Positions 53,700 through 61,827 of a stretch of DNA of 64,000 bases are shown piece after piece. The stretch comes from Streptococcus suis (GTDB lineage: Bacteria > Bacillota > Bacilli > Lactobacillales > Streptococcaceae): positions 1 to 64,000 of the forward strand of contig NZ_POJH01000027.1 in the NCBI RefSeq assembly GCF_002960625.1. The letters run 5' to 3'. Under the pieces are notes generated by a model. It saw only the letters and a list, made by a program, of their open reading frames with translations. It ran no database searches and was not told the origin of the DNA. The position numbers and the translations under genes are program-made. The first letter of the stretch is position 1; each line of letters opens with the position of its first letter.

Positions 53700-54454
53700 A
53701 AGCAATTGTTGAATTAAAAAATGCCACCAAGGTGGTGACCAACGGTTTTGATGAAGAGCGCGTGATTTTGGACAATGTCAATTTGACCATCTACCAAGGG
53801 GATTTTATTACTATTTTAGGTGGCAATGGTGCTGGGAAATCAACCCTCTTCAATGTCATTGCTGGTACCCTGCCCTTGACAAGTGGTTCGGTCCACATAC
53901 TTGGTGAGGATGTGACCAACTGGCCTGCTGAAAAACGGGCCAAGTATCTGGCTCGTGTCTTCCAAGATCCTAAAATGGGAACTGCTCCGCGGATGACAGT
54001 GGCAGAAAATATGCTCATTGCCAAGTATCGTGGTGAGGGGCGGGGCTTGGTGCCACGTAGATTGGTCCAAGAAAGGGAAGAATTTGCCCAGCTCTTGCCG
54101 AGAGTGGGAAATGGTTTGGAAAAGCATTTGGACACACCAGCAGGGCTTTTATCAGGTGGGCAAAGACAGGCCTTGAGTTTGTTAATGGCTAGCTTGAAGC
54201 AACCAGAACTCTTGCTCTTGGATGAGCATACCGCAGCCCTTGACCCTAAAACCAGCCAATCCCTGATGCACTTAACGGATGAGTTGATTGCGACCAAGGG
54301 AATGACAGCTCTCATGGTTACTCACCAGATGGAAGATGCGCTTCGCCACGGCAATCGCTTGATTGTCATGAAGAATGGTCAGATTATCCAAGACCAGACT
54401 AGCGAAGAGAAGTCCCAGATGAAGCTGGAAGATTATTATAAGTTGTTTGATTAG
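53696..54454 (+). CDS. trpZ: Tryptophan ABC transporter ATP-binding protein TrpZ
   Basis: A 252-residue ATPase. Walker A is GGNGAGKST, the Q-loop VFQDPKMGTAPRMTVAEN, the signature LSGGQRQALSL and Walker B LLLLDEHTAALD. DEHTAALD instead of DEPTxALD is a feature of this LptB-like subgroup. ATG 53696 overlaps the trpY stop. It is the last gene of the T-box operon. Confidence 0.9.
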   Translation: MKAIVELKNATKVVTNGFDEERVILDNVNLTIYQGDFITILGGNGAGKSTLFNVIAGTLPLTSGSVHILGEDVTNWPAEKRAKYLARVFQDPKMGTAPRMTVAENMLIAKYRGEGRGLVPRRLVQEREEFAQLLPRVGNGLEKHLDTPAGLLSGGQRQALSLLMASLKQPELLLLDEHTAALDPKTSQSLMHLTDELIATKGMTALMVTHQMEDALRHGNRLIVMKNGQIIQDQTSEEKSQMKLEDYYKLFD

Positions 54455-54485
54455 TTTGATGTTTATGTGTCAATAAAGGTAAAGA

Positions 54486-54520
54486 AAGAATCCTGTGTTT
54501 GTAGCAGGATTCTTATTTTT
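54486..54520 (+). terminator. Terminator of trpXYZ
   Basis: AGAATCCTG and CAGGATTCT form a perfect 9-bp stem, followed by TATTTTTTA. Confidence 0.8.
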
Positions 54521-55755
54521 TATAGTAGATTTTTGTAGTAAAATTCGATAATAGGTCTGGCAATTTTCTCAGCAAGAACAACAGGGACTGCATTTCCGAT
54601 TTGCTTATATTGTTCATTTAATCGATGGTTCTCTGTCACATTTCCTTTATTTCCATTAGAAAATTCAAACCAATCCGGAAAGGTTTGAATGCGAGCACAT
54701 TCTCTGACAGATAGTCTACGATTATGGTTTCCTTGAAATACCCATGTTTCCTTGTCTATTTTTTTCATAGGCAATCCGTGGGGATGCTGGGGTGCCTGTC
54801 TAGCACTGGCTTGGATTGTAAAGCTCTGTTCTTCCCAAGATTTCTTACGGTTACGGCTCATATATATAGAAGAATATGTTGAATCAAAGACATCGCTCGG
54901 TTCAAGAGGTAAATCTCCGATGGCATCTTTGAGTGTGACATATGCTTCTTTTTCTGGTCCGTGTGTTGCTGGTGGCAGTTGATAGACATAGTTGAATTTT
55001 TTCTGAATATCTTTTCTTACACCAATAATGAAAACACGTTCTCTTAATTGTGGAACTCCATAATCTCGTGCATTTACAAGGTGGGCAGTAACGACATAGC
55101 CAGCCGCTGCAAAGTCTTCTGTAATTTGTTCTAGCACTTTTCCTTTTCCGAGAGTCATTAGACCTTTAACATTTTCTGCAATGAAGAACTCAGGTTTTGA
55201 CTGCATGAGTGCACGGATGTAATGAATGTATAAAAAATTACGCTCATCATCAAGCAAGCGTGGACCTGCCACACTAAAGCCTGGGCAAGGAAATCCTCCG
55301 AGCATGATATTAGCTTTTGGAAAAAGGGAAACTTTCTGGATATTTTTAGAACTTTTGTAAATCGTATGAGGGAAGTTTTTCAGGTAAGACTGATTTGCTG
55401 ATTCAAATAAATCATTTGAAAAAATGAAATTGATAAGCTTATTTCTGTGACTATCATAGGACAGCTTTGATTGGAATAGTTGATAGGCTTTTTCCTGACC
55501 GTACTGAGCAACAAGGCCAGCTAATTCGATACCTAAATCAAGTCCACCACAGCCACTAAAGAGAGAAACAATATTGATTTTACTTTCATCGTATTGAATA
55601 GTATCAATAATAGCTTGTTCCTTATCTTTTTCCTCTTGCGTAATGGCCTCTTCGACTTTTTGAGTTTCTTCCTTGATTTTCGCCTGTAGTATTTCTTCAA
55701 TTTCTTCCACAGTGAAGGTGGATGAAGATATGAATTGCTTGTCTGTTTTTTTCAT
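54520..55755 (-). CDS. DNA (cytosine-5) methyltransferase, predicted GGCC-specific
   Basis: A 411-residue C5 methylase. Motif I is VSLFSGCGGLDLG, motif IV GGFPCPGFSVAG with catalytic Cys, motif VI AENVKGL, motif VIII LRERVFIIG and motif X QIGNAVPV. The N-terminal 60 residues are a charged extension. ATG 55755 has GGGAG upstream and replaces TTG 55767. It is divergent from a HaeIII-like nuclease gene, so it should protect GGCC sites; specificity is inferred from that neighbour. The gene sits between trpZ and the ProX gene, probably an acquired insertion. Confidence 0.9.
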   Translation of the reverse strand: MKKTDKQFISSSTFTVEEIEEILQAKIKEETQKVEEAITQEEKDKEQAIIDTIQYDESKINIVSLFSGCGGLDLGIELAGLVAQYGQEKAYQLFQSKLSYDSHRNKLINFIFSNDLFESANQSYLKNFPHTIYKSSKNIQKVSLFPKANIMLGGFPCPGFSVAGPRLLDDERNFLYIHYIRALMQSKPEFFIAENVKGLMTLGKGKVLEQITEDFAAAGYVVTAHLVNARDYGVPQLRERVFIIGVRKDIQKKFNYVYQLPPATHGPEKEAYVTLKDAIGDLPLEPSDVFDSTYSSIYMSRNRKKSWEEQSFTIQASARQAPQHPHGLPMKKIDKETWVFQGNHNRRLSVRECARIQTFPDWFEFSNGNKGNVTENHRLNEQYKQIGNAVPVVLAEKIARPIIEFYYKNLL

Positions 55756-55774
55756 AAGAACTCCCAACTGAATA

Positions 55775-55836
55775 TATACTTTACAAGTATAACAAAAAAA
55801 AATAAACTTGGCCAGTAGAAACTATTGTGGGATAAT
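55775..55836. promoter_or_regulatory. Divergent promoter region of the R-M system
   Basis: The region holds the palindrome TATACTT-TAC-AAGTATA (55775-55791), a possible operator or methylase promoter. It also holds the nuclease promoter: TTGGCC (55808-55813), 17 bases, then extended -10 TGGGATAAT (55828-55836). The -35 element contains a GGCC, the predicted recognition site of the system itself. Confidence 0.55.
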
Positions 55837-55866
55837 AAAGCTAGTAAAAATATAGGAGTAGTAGAA

Positions 55867-56850
55867 ATGGCTAAGCAGACAGTACAAGGAAAAGGATTTG
55901 AATATGCTTGTATTACAACTTTTTACAAGGCTTTAACGGAGTTGGGGATGAGGTGTGAAATTGAAGAGAGCAAGGCCTATCTAACTGCACGGGATAATTT
56001 CCAAAAATTAGATAGCGTTTTACAAGAAGATATGTTCCAAGCGGCTAAGGCGAGTCTAACTACCATTCTAAAGGCAGAACCAAATCTGTCTAATGGTCAG
56101 GAATTAGTAACCTTATCCATTTTAGTTGATAAAAGTGGTGGAGATGGTGATGTTAGGGATATTGTATTTATCAAAGGTGAAACTGATTGGGAGATTGGGA
56201 TTTCTTGTAAACATAATCATCATGCCCTAAAACATTCTAGGCTATCCAATGACATAGATTTTGGTTTGAAATGGTTGGGACTTCCAGTTTCTAACGATTA
56301 CTTTGAAGCCATTAAGCCCGTATTCACTAGGTTAGCAACTTTGAGGGATGAAACCAAGCACCTTGATAAAGCTGAGCAGCATAAATGGACTATGTTTGAA
56401 AATAAAGAAGTGGAGATTTATTTACCTGTTCTTGAAGCTTTTAAATTTGAGTTGCTTCGATTATACGAGCAACATCAGGATGTCCCCCAACTTCTAATTG
56501 AGTATCTACTAGGACGAAAAGACTTTTATAAAGTAATAGCAAAGGATAAGGAACGGAAAACGATTGTTCAGGCATTTAACTTAAACGATACCTTATCTAT
56601 CAATTATCAAACCATTCGTCCAAAGACAAGGGTTAAGGGCTTGTCAACTGTTTTACCAACAAGAATTTTCTCTTTAGACTACAAGAGAGGTTCTAAAAAT
56701 ACTCTGGAGTTGATTATGGATAATGGTTGGTCTATCAGTTTTCGCATTCACAATGCTTCTTCAAGAGTAGAACCGTCCTTAAAATTTGATATTCAGTTAA
56801 TTGGTATCCCTCAGAGCGTGACAAATGTTGAGGAGTATTGGGAAGATTGA
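55867..56850 (+). CDS. HaeIII-like type II restriction endonuclease (GGCC)
   Basis: A 327-residue nuclease resembling R.HaeIII (318 residues). KGFEYACITTFYKAL at the N-terminus and GGDGDVRDIVF...EIGISCKHNHHALKHSRLS in the middle match the family; the D...(E)xK-type catalytic residues would be Asp in GDVRD and the Glu-x-Cys-Lys region. ATG 55867 has TAGGAGT upstream; the earlier start at 55825 has none. The methylase gene lies divergently 111 bases away. GGCC sites are common in this window, so protection by methylation is needed. Confidence 0.85.
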   Translation: MAKQTVQGKGFEYACITTFYKALTELGMRCEIEESKAYLTARDNFQKLDSVLQEDMFQAAKASLTTILKAEPNLSNGQELVTLSILVDKSGGDGDVRDIVFIKGETDWEIGISCKHNHHALKHSRLSNDIDFGLKWLGLPVSNDYFEAIKPVFTRLATLRDETKHLDKAEQHKWTMFENKEVEIYLPVLEAFKFELLRLYEQHQDVPQLLIEYLLGRKDFYKVIAKDKERKTIVQAFNLNDTLSINYQTIRPKTRVKGLSTVLPTRIFSLDYKRGSKNTLELIMDNGWSISFRIHNASSRVEPSLKFDIQLIGIPQSVTNVEEYWED

Positions 56851-56880
56851 TTATTAAATAGGGCAGTCAGTTTGACTAAA

Positions 56881-56905
56881 GTCTGGAGCAATCCAGGCTT
56901 TTCTT
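56881..56905 (+). terminator. Terminator of the endonuclease gene
   Basis: GTCTGGA and TCCAGGC form a hairpin with a short GCAA loop, followed by TTTTCTT. Confidence 0.65.
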
Positions 56906-56910
56906 ATCCT

Positions 56911-56939
56911 TTGAATTTTCGGTTAAAAAGCAGTATAAT
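56911..56939 (+). promoter_or_regulatory. Promoter of the ProX gene
   Basis: TTGAAT (56911-56916), 17-base spacer, TATAAT (56934-56939). Confidence 0.7.
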
Positions 56940-56965
56940 ATACTAAATATAGCAAGAGTGCTATC

Positions 56966-57451
56966 ATGGATAAATTGGTTTTTAAAACATTAGCTGACTT
57001 GGGAATGGACTACACCATTGTAGAGCATCCACCAGCTCGGACAACTGAGGAAGCAGACTCTTACATTGAAGGGTTAGAAGGAGTACGGACCAAGTCCATG
57101 TTTCTGACTAATAAGAAAAAGACTGCATTTTATTTACTGATCATGGATGACCAGAAGCAGCTGGATATGGACTTATTTAGGGATTTGGTCGGGGCAAACC
57201 GTATTCGGATGGCCTCGAGCGATAGCTTGATGGAAAAAATGCACTTGCCTGCGGGTGCGGTATCTGTTTTTGGCTTGTTACATAATGTTGATAAGGATAT
57301 TCAAGTCTTTTTTGATAAAGAAATCCTTTCTGAACCCATTCTAACCTTCCACCCCAATGTTAATACGAAAACGATTTTTGTAAAGACAGAAGATGTTTTG
57401 CGTTTTGTAGAAGAGATTGGCTTTTCAGCAACGATTGTTGACTTGGGGTAA
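56966..57451 (+). CDS. Prolyl-tRNA editing protein (ProX/YbaK family)
   Basis: A 161-residue trans-editing protein that hydrolyses mischarged Ala-tRNA-Pro or a related substrate. YTIVEHPPARTTEEA at the N-terminus, SMFLTNKKKTAFYLLI in the middle and TFHPNVNTKTIFVKTEDVL at the C-terminus match the PrdX/ProXp-ala group. The catalytic-lysine region is KSMFLTNKKK. It is followed after 5 bases by a lipoprotein gene in the same transcript. Confidence 0.88.
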   Translation: MDKLVFKTLADLGMDYTIVEHPPARTTEEADSYIEGLEGVRTKSMFLTNKKKTAFYLLIMDDQKQLDMDLFRDLVGANRIRMASSDSLMEKMHLPAGAVSVFGLLHNVDKDIQVFFDKEILSEPILTFHPNVNTKTIFVKTEDVLRFVEEIGFSATIVDLG

Positions 57452-57456
57452 CAAAG

Positions 57457-57861
57457 ATGAGAAAATGTTTAGCTATTTGTAGTCTGTTTTGTTGTCTATT
57501 TTTGGTAGGATGTCGGACAGGAGCAGCTTATCAGGCAAAGATTGAGCCGATGGAAGCATCGGAATTATACTCGGAAAAAGAAATTCAGGATGCTGTAGTT
57601 GTCGTTCAAGATTACTTTGATAAGCATTTTAAGAGTTGCCAATTATTGACCATTGGATATGGTGGCGATGATGAAAAGTTATTTGATGACTGGGCTGAAA
57701 ACTATGGTGCAGAGGAGGCTATAGTGTTAACCTCTTCTTTCAAGGTAGCCGCTGAAGGGGCAGAACCAACCTTGGAACCAAATAGTATTCATCGGGATTG
57801 GAAATGGATTTTAGTGCGTAATGCTGGTGGAAAGTGGGAACATAGGGGACATGGTTATTGA
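57457..57861 (+). CDS. Small lipoprotein, DUF4829-like
   Basis: A 134-residue protein with a lipoprotein signal (MRKCLAICSLFCCLFLVGC; lipobox LVGC, Cys19). The mature part contains YSEKEIQDAVVVVQDYFDKHF and ends NAGGKWEHRGHGY, resembling DUF4829 proteins of Gram-positives. It should be anchored to the outer face of the membrane; function is unknown. A terminator follows. Confidence 0.78.
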   Translation: MRKCLAICSLFCCLFLVGCRTGAAYQAKIEPMEASELYSEKEIQDAVVVVQDYFDKHFKSCQLLTIGYGGDDEKLFDDWAENYGAEEAIVLTSSFKVAAEGAEPTLEPNSIHRDWKWILVRNAGGKWEHRGHGY

Positions 57862-57868
57862 TTAAATG

Positions 57869-57902
57869 GGAGAACTCTGTTGAATTTCAGCAGAGTTTTT
57901 TG
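57869..57902 (+). terminator. Terminator of the ProX-lipoprotein operon
   Basis: AACTCTGTTG and CAGCAGAGTT pair well, followed by TTTTTTG. Confidence 0.75.
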
Positions 57903-57928
57903 TAAATTTTCCTGAAAAAATGTATAAT
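57900..57928 (+). promoter_or_regulatory. Promoter of rnjB
   Basis: TTGTAA (57900-57905), 17-base spacer, TATAAT (57923-57928). The resulting leader is about 210 bases and contains a RUP-like element. Confidence 0.65.
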
Positions 57929-57949
57929 AGAAGCGATAGCTAAAATATA

Positions 57950-58047
57950 GTCTTTTAGTTTACTTTTAGTACTAGGCAACGAGCCGCAGGCATAACTGGA
58001 GTTAGGCAAGGCGAGTTAACGAAGTAATAAAAGAAAAACTAAATGAC
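57950..58047 (+). repeat. RUP-like repeat element in the rnjB leader
   Basis: The ends are imperfect inverted repeats, GTCTTTTAGTTTACTTTTAG at the left and the complement of GTCATTTAGTTTTTCTTTTA at the right. The core ACTAGGCAACGAGCCGCAGG...GGCAAGGCGAGTTAACGAAG matches the elements at 5,605 and 51,342. At 98 bases it is the size of a miniature mobile element. Confidence 0.65.
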
Positions 58048-58142
58048 GATAATTAGCAGACTGTAATTCGACTTGGAACACCCAAGGACCGTTGGTAAGA
58101 AAAATAAACTGGACACCTGTGGGATGTCTAAAAGGAGAAAAA

Positions 58143-59804
58143 ATGAGTAGCATAAAAATCATGGCTCTCGGTGGTGTACGAGAAAATGGTAAAAACCTTT
58201 ACATTGCCGAAGTAAATGAGCATATTTTTGTCATGGATGCTGGTGCCAAGTATCCAGAAAATGAACAGTTGGGTGTTGATGTAGTTGTTCCCAACTTTGA
58301 TTATTTAGAAGAAAACAAGCACCGTGTAGCTGGGGTCTTTCTGACACATGGTCACGCTGATTCGATTGGAGCCCTGCCTTATCTTTTAGAAAAAGTGAAA
58401 GTTCCTGTTTTTGGCTCACACCTGACCATTGAATTGGCGAAATTGATTGTCAAGAACAATAATGCAACCAAGAAATTCAAGGATTTCCACGTCATCAATG
58501 CAGCGACTGAGATTGATTTTGGTGATTCAGTTGTATCTTTCTTTAAGACAACTCACTCTATTCCTGAAAGTTTGGGAATTGTAGTCAAGACAGACCAAGG
58601 AAATATCGTTTATACTGGTGACTTCAAATTTGATCAGGCTGCGGATAAATACTACCGGACAGACTTTGGTCGTCTGGCTGAAATTGGTTCAGAAGGTGTA
58701 TTGGCTCTCTTGTCAGATTCGGCCAATGCAGATAGCAATGTGCAGTCAGCTAGTATGCATGAAGCTGGGGAAGAAATTCTCAATACCATTGCAGACTGTG
58801 AAGGTCGTGTGATTGTAGCTGCTGTGGCAAGTAATATTGTCCGTATCCAACAAATCTTTGATGCGGCTGAGGCTACAGGTCGCCGCGTTGTTTTGACGGG
58901 GCACGATGTGGAAAATATTGTCCGTACGGCTATCCAATTGAAAAAACTTCGATTGGTTAGCGAACGTCTTTTGGTCAAGCCGAAGGATATGGGCAAATAC
59001 GAAGACCATGAATTGATTATCCTGGAAACAGGTCGGATGGGTGAGCCACTGAACGGGCTTCGTAAGATGGCCATTGGTCGCCACCGTTATGTCGAAATCA
59101 AGGAAGGTGATTTAGTCTATATCGTTACGACACCAAGTGTTTCCAAAGAGGCGGTAGTTGCCCGTGTTGAAAACTTGATTTACAAGGCTGGTGGAACGGT
59201 CAAATCCATTACCAAAAACCTGCGTGTGTCTGGTCACGGCAATGCGCGTGATCTGCAGCTCATGCTCAACATCCTCCGTCCTAAGTATCTCTTCCCAGTT
59301 CAAGGGGAGTACCGTCAGCTAGATGCTCATGCCAAGGCTGCGCTTGAAATCGGCATGTTCCCAGAGAATATTATTATCGTCAAGCGTGGGGATGTCATGG
59401 CTTATGAAGATGGGGATTTTGTCCATAGCGGAGCGGTTCCTGCTGGTGATGTCATGATTGACGGAAATGCCATGGGAGATGTTGGAAATATTGTCCTTCG
59501 TGACCGTAAAATTCTCTCAGAAGATGGTATCTTTATCGTGGCAATCACTGTCAACCGCCGTGAGAAGAAAATCATTTCCAAGGCCAAGGTCAATACACGC
59601 GGATTTGTCTATGTCAAGAAGAGCAAGGATATCTTGCGTGAGGCATCAGATTTGGTCAATGCAACGGTGGAAAATTACTTCACCAAGGATAGTTTTGATT
59701 GGACAGAACTCAAGAGTGCTGTTCGCGATGACTTAGCTAAATTCCTCTTTGACCAAACCAAACGTCGCCCAGCCATTTTGCCGGTGATTATGGAAGTGAA
59801 ATAG
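58143..59804 (+). CDS. rnjB: Ribonuclease J2
   Basis: A 553-residue metallo-beta-lactamase/beta-CASP ribonuclease. The metal motif is THGHADSIGALP where RNase J1 has HGHEDHIGG; the loss of the second Asp-His type ligand is typical of J2, the weaker partner in the J1-J2 complex that degrades and processes mRNA. KINWTPVG lies upstream only in a longer frame; ATG 58143 has AAAGGAG at the right distance and gives the normal length. The leader carries a RUP-like element. Confidence 0.93.
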   Translation: MSSIKIMALGGVRENGKNLYIAEVNEHIFVMDAGAKYPENEQLGVDVVVPNFDYLEENKHRVAGVFLTHGHADSIGALPYLLEKVKVPVFGSHLTIELAKLIVKNNNATKKFKDFHVINAATEIDFGDSVVSFFKTTHSIPESLGIVVKTDQGNIVYTGDFKFDQAADKYYRTDFGRLAEIGSEGVLALLSDSANADSNVQSASMHEAGEEILNTIADCEGRVIVAAVASNIVRIQQIFDAAEATGRRVVLTGHDVENIVRTAIQLKKLRLVSERLLVKPKDMGKYEDHELIILETGRMGEPLNGLRKMAIGRHRYVEIKEGDLVYIVTTPSVSKEAVVARVENLIYKAGGTVKSITKNLRVSGHGNARDLQLMLNILRPKYLFPVQGEYRQLDAHAKAALEIGMFPENIIIVKRGDVMAYEDGDFVHSGAVPAGDVMIDGNAMGDVGNIVLRDRKILSEDGIFIVAITVNRREKKIISKAKVNTRGFVYVKKSKDILREASDLVNATVENYFTKDSFDWTELKSAVRDDLAKFLFDQTKRRPAILPVIMEVK

Positions 59805-59818
59805 AGTTTTATAAATGC

Positions 59819-59848
59819 AAAGAGCCCAGGGCAACCCAGGCTCTTTCT
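59819..59848 (+). terminator. Terminator of rnjB
   Basis: AAAGAGCC and GGCTCTTT pair with an inner imperfect stem, followed by CTACAT; the T-run is weak. Confidence 0.55.
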
Positions 59849-59864
59849 ACATAAGGAGAAACAT

Positions 59865-60641
59865 ATGGCAATCATGAAAATTGAATACCATTCAGAAGTT
59901 TTGGATATGTCCAGACAGGTTACGGTTTTATATCCCGACCGAAATCGTGTGGAAAATCCTGATGATAACGACATTCCTGTCCTATATCTCTTGCACGGGA
60001 TGGGAGGAAATCAGGATTCCTGGCTCAATCGGTCGACTATTGAACGCTTGGTTCGTTATACTAATCTGATTGTTGTTATGGTTAATACGGACAAGGCTTG
60101 GTACACCAACACCACCTATGGTATGAATTATTATGATGCCATAGCGATTGAGTTGCCTCAAATCCTCAAGCGGTTTTTCCCAAATATGTCTGACAAGCGT
60201 GAGAAGAATTTCATTGCTGGCTTGTCTATGGGGGGCTATGGGACTTTCAAGATTGCCATGATGACCAATCGCTTTTCTTACGCAGCCTCACTTTCAGGAG
60301 CCTTGCAGGTTGATTTTACCAGTCCATCTGCCTTGGAATTAGGTAGTCCTGACTATTGGAAGGGTGTTTTTGGGGATGTAGATAATCCAGAAAATCCAAA
60401 TCTACTGACTAATATTTCTAGATTTTCGGACAAGAAAACCAAGTTCTATGCCTGGTGTGGTGAGGAAGATTTTCTCTTTGAAGGGCATCAAAAAGCAGTT
60501 CGAGAGCTGGAGGAGCAGGGATTTGATATAGAAGCTAGTTATGGACCAGGTAAACATGAGTGGTATTATTGGAACCAACAGATTGAAAAGGTCTTGGCTT
60601 GGTTGCCCATTGATTTTAAATTAGAAGAAAGATTGTCCTAG
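59865..60641 (+). CDS. estA: Esterase EstA (tributyrin esterase family)
   Basis: A 258-residue serine esterase of the alpha/beta-hydrolase fold. The nucleophile elbow is [11 protein letters not shown], the oxyanion region [16 protein letters not shown] and the catalytic His lies in [10 protein letters not shown]. No signal peptide is seen. It resembles the streptococcal and lactococcal EstA that hydrolyses short-chain esters. AAGGAGAAA precedes the ATG. Confidence 0.88.
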   Translation: MAIMKIEYHSEVLDMSRQVTVLYPDRNRVENPDDNDIPVLYLLHGMGGNQDSWLNRSTIERLVRYTNLIVVMVNTDKAWYTNTTYGMNYYDAIAIELPQILKRFFPNMSDKREKNFIAGLSMGGYGTFKIAMMTNRFSYAASLSGALQVDFTSPSALELGSPDYWKGVFGDVDNPENPNLLTNISRFSDKKTKFYAWCGEEDFLFEGHQKAVRELEEQGFDIEASYGPGKHEWYYWNQQIEKVLAWLPIDFKLEERLS

Positions 60642-60706
60642 CATTTAAGAAAAATTTCAGAAAATAAGACTATACTGAAATCTATTTCTAGAGAGAGGTA
60701 TAGTGT

Positions 60707-61402
60707 ATGAAATTTTTTGCTTCAATTTTTAAATGGATCTGGCGAACGGTTTGGAGCTTGGTTTGGCTTTCCATGGTTTTAATCGCATGTGGTTTGGGGC
60801 TGTTGTTCTATTTTCAACAGGAAGCTGCGCCTCAGATGCTACAAACCTTGGCTCAGGAAGTACAATTGATGGTTAAAGGTCAATCCGAGGTCAGTATTGA
60901 AGAGGGTGTTGATACCATCAAACATCTGACTACTGATACGGTTAATACAGCTGACCATGGACGTTGGGAAACCAATACTGCGACTGTCTATATTGAAACC
61001 CAAAATCCAACATTCGTAGCTGCCTATGAAACGGCTATTGCCAATTGGAATGCGACCGGTGCCTTTACCCTAGTCCTTACCACAGATCCAAATCAGGCGG
61101 ATATTATTGCTACTGAGATGAATGATGGGAATACCCAGGCGGCAGGTGAGGCTAATTCAACGACCAACTTATTGACCAATTATTATAGCTCGGTGACAGT
61201 TCGCTTGAATAGTTATTATCTCTTGAATGAAGAGTATGGCTATGATATGGACAGAATTATCCATACAGCTGAACATGAATTGGGTCATGCCATTGGTTTG
61301 GATCATGATGATAGTCAGGCTTCTGTTATGGAATCGGCCGGTTCTAATCATGGTATTCAGCAGGCAGATATTGATGCCGTAGTGGCCTTGTATTCAGAAT
61401 AG
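60707..61402 (+). CDS. Matrixin-like (M10) zinc metalloprotease
   Basis: A 231-residue protein with an N-terminal transmembrane segment (about 17-38) and an extracellular domain carrying AEHELGHAIGLDHDD, the HExGHxxGxxH zinc motif of metzincins, followed by SVMES at the Met-turn. Matrixins are usual in animals but small secreted forms occur in Firmicutes. Target is unknown. It starts a two-gene group with a small membrane protein 10 bases downstream. Confidence 0.85.
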   Translation: MKFFASIFKWIWRTVWSLVWLSMVLIACGLGLLFYFQQEAAPQMLQTLAQEVQLMVKGQSEVSIEEGVDTIKHLTTDTVNTADHGRWETNTATVYIETQNPTFVAAYETAIANWNATGAFTLVLTTDPNQADIIATEMNDGNTQAAGEANSTTNLLTNYYSSVTVRLNSYYLLNEEYGYDMDRIIHTAEHELGHAIGLDHDDSQASVMESAGSNHGIQQADIDAVVALYSE

Positions 61403-61412
61403 AAGGGAAAAT

Positions 61413-61778
61413 ATGTTTCGAACAATTACAAACACAATAAAACGTTACCCAGAGCAAGCCTTGCTCTTTCTCTATAATGCTGGGATTTTTGCATGGTTAC
61501 AATCGACCAGTCATTCCATTATGGAGCAAATCGGTATAGATAGCAGCTGGTTTGATAAAATTCCAGAACCTATCAAGGCATGGACGGGGGCGAGCTTGGA
61601 GAGCATGCAGACCTTGCTTAATTCTTCGGCTTGGGGCTGGTTAATTGTGTCTATGATTTTGATGATGCTTATCCGATTTGTCAAAGGTGTGATTAAGTTT
61701 GTCATCATGCTCATCATTATTGGTGGCGGTCTTTATCTGATCTGGCAGAATAGGGAGCTTATTCAATCCCTGGTATAA
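61413..61778 (+). CDS. Small membrane protein, unknown (121 aa)
   Basis: A 121-residue protein with a weak hydrophobic stretch near residue 16-30 and two adjacent C-terminal hydrophobic segments (about 74-92 and 93-112). I recognise no family. Its place 10 bases after the matrixin-like protease gene suggests a joint role, but nothing in the sequence shows one. Confidence 0.7.
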   Translation: MFRTITNTIKRYPEQALLFLYNAGIFAWLQSTSHSIMEQIGIDSSWFDKIPEPIKAWTGASLESMQTLLNSSAWGWLIVSMILMMLIRFVKGVIKFVIMLIIIGGGLYLIWQNRELIQSLV

Positions 61779-61786
61779 TAGTGAAA

Positions 61787-61817
61787 TCAAATCAGCCTTG
61801 TGCTGATTTTTTTGGTA
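61787..61817 (+). terminator. Terminator of the protease pair
   Basis: AAATCAGC and GCTGATTT pair around CTTGT, followed by a run of T. Confidence 0.75.
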
Positions 61818-61827
61818 TAATATTTTT

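Noticed and set aside
53791..54315. 174-codon minus-strand ORF within trpZ
   Set aside because: It is antisense to a clear ABC ATPase gene and has shadow-type composition.
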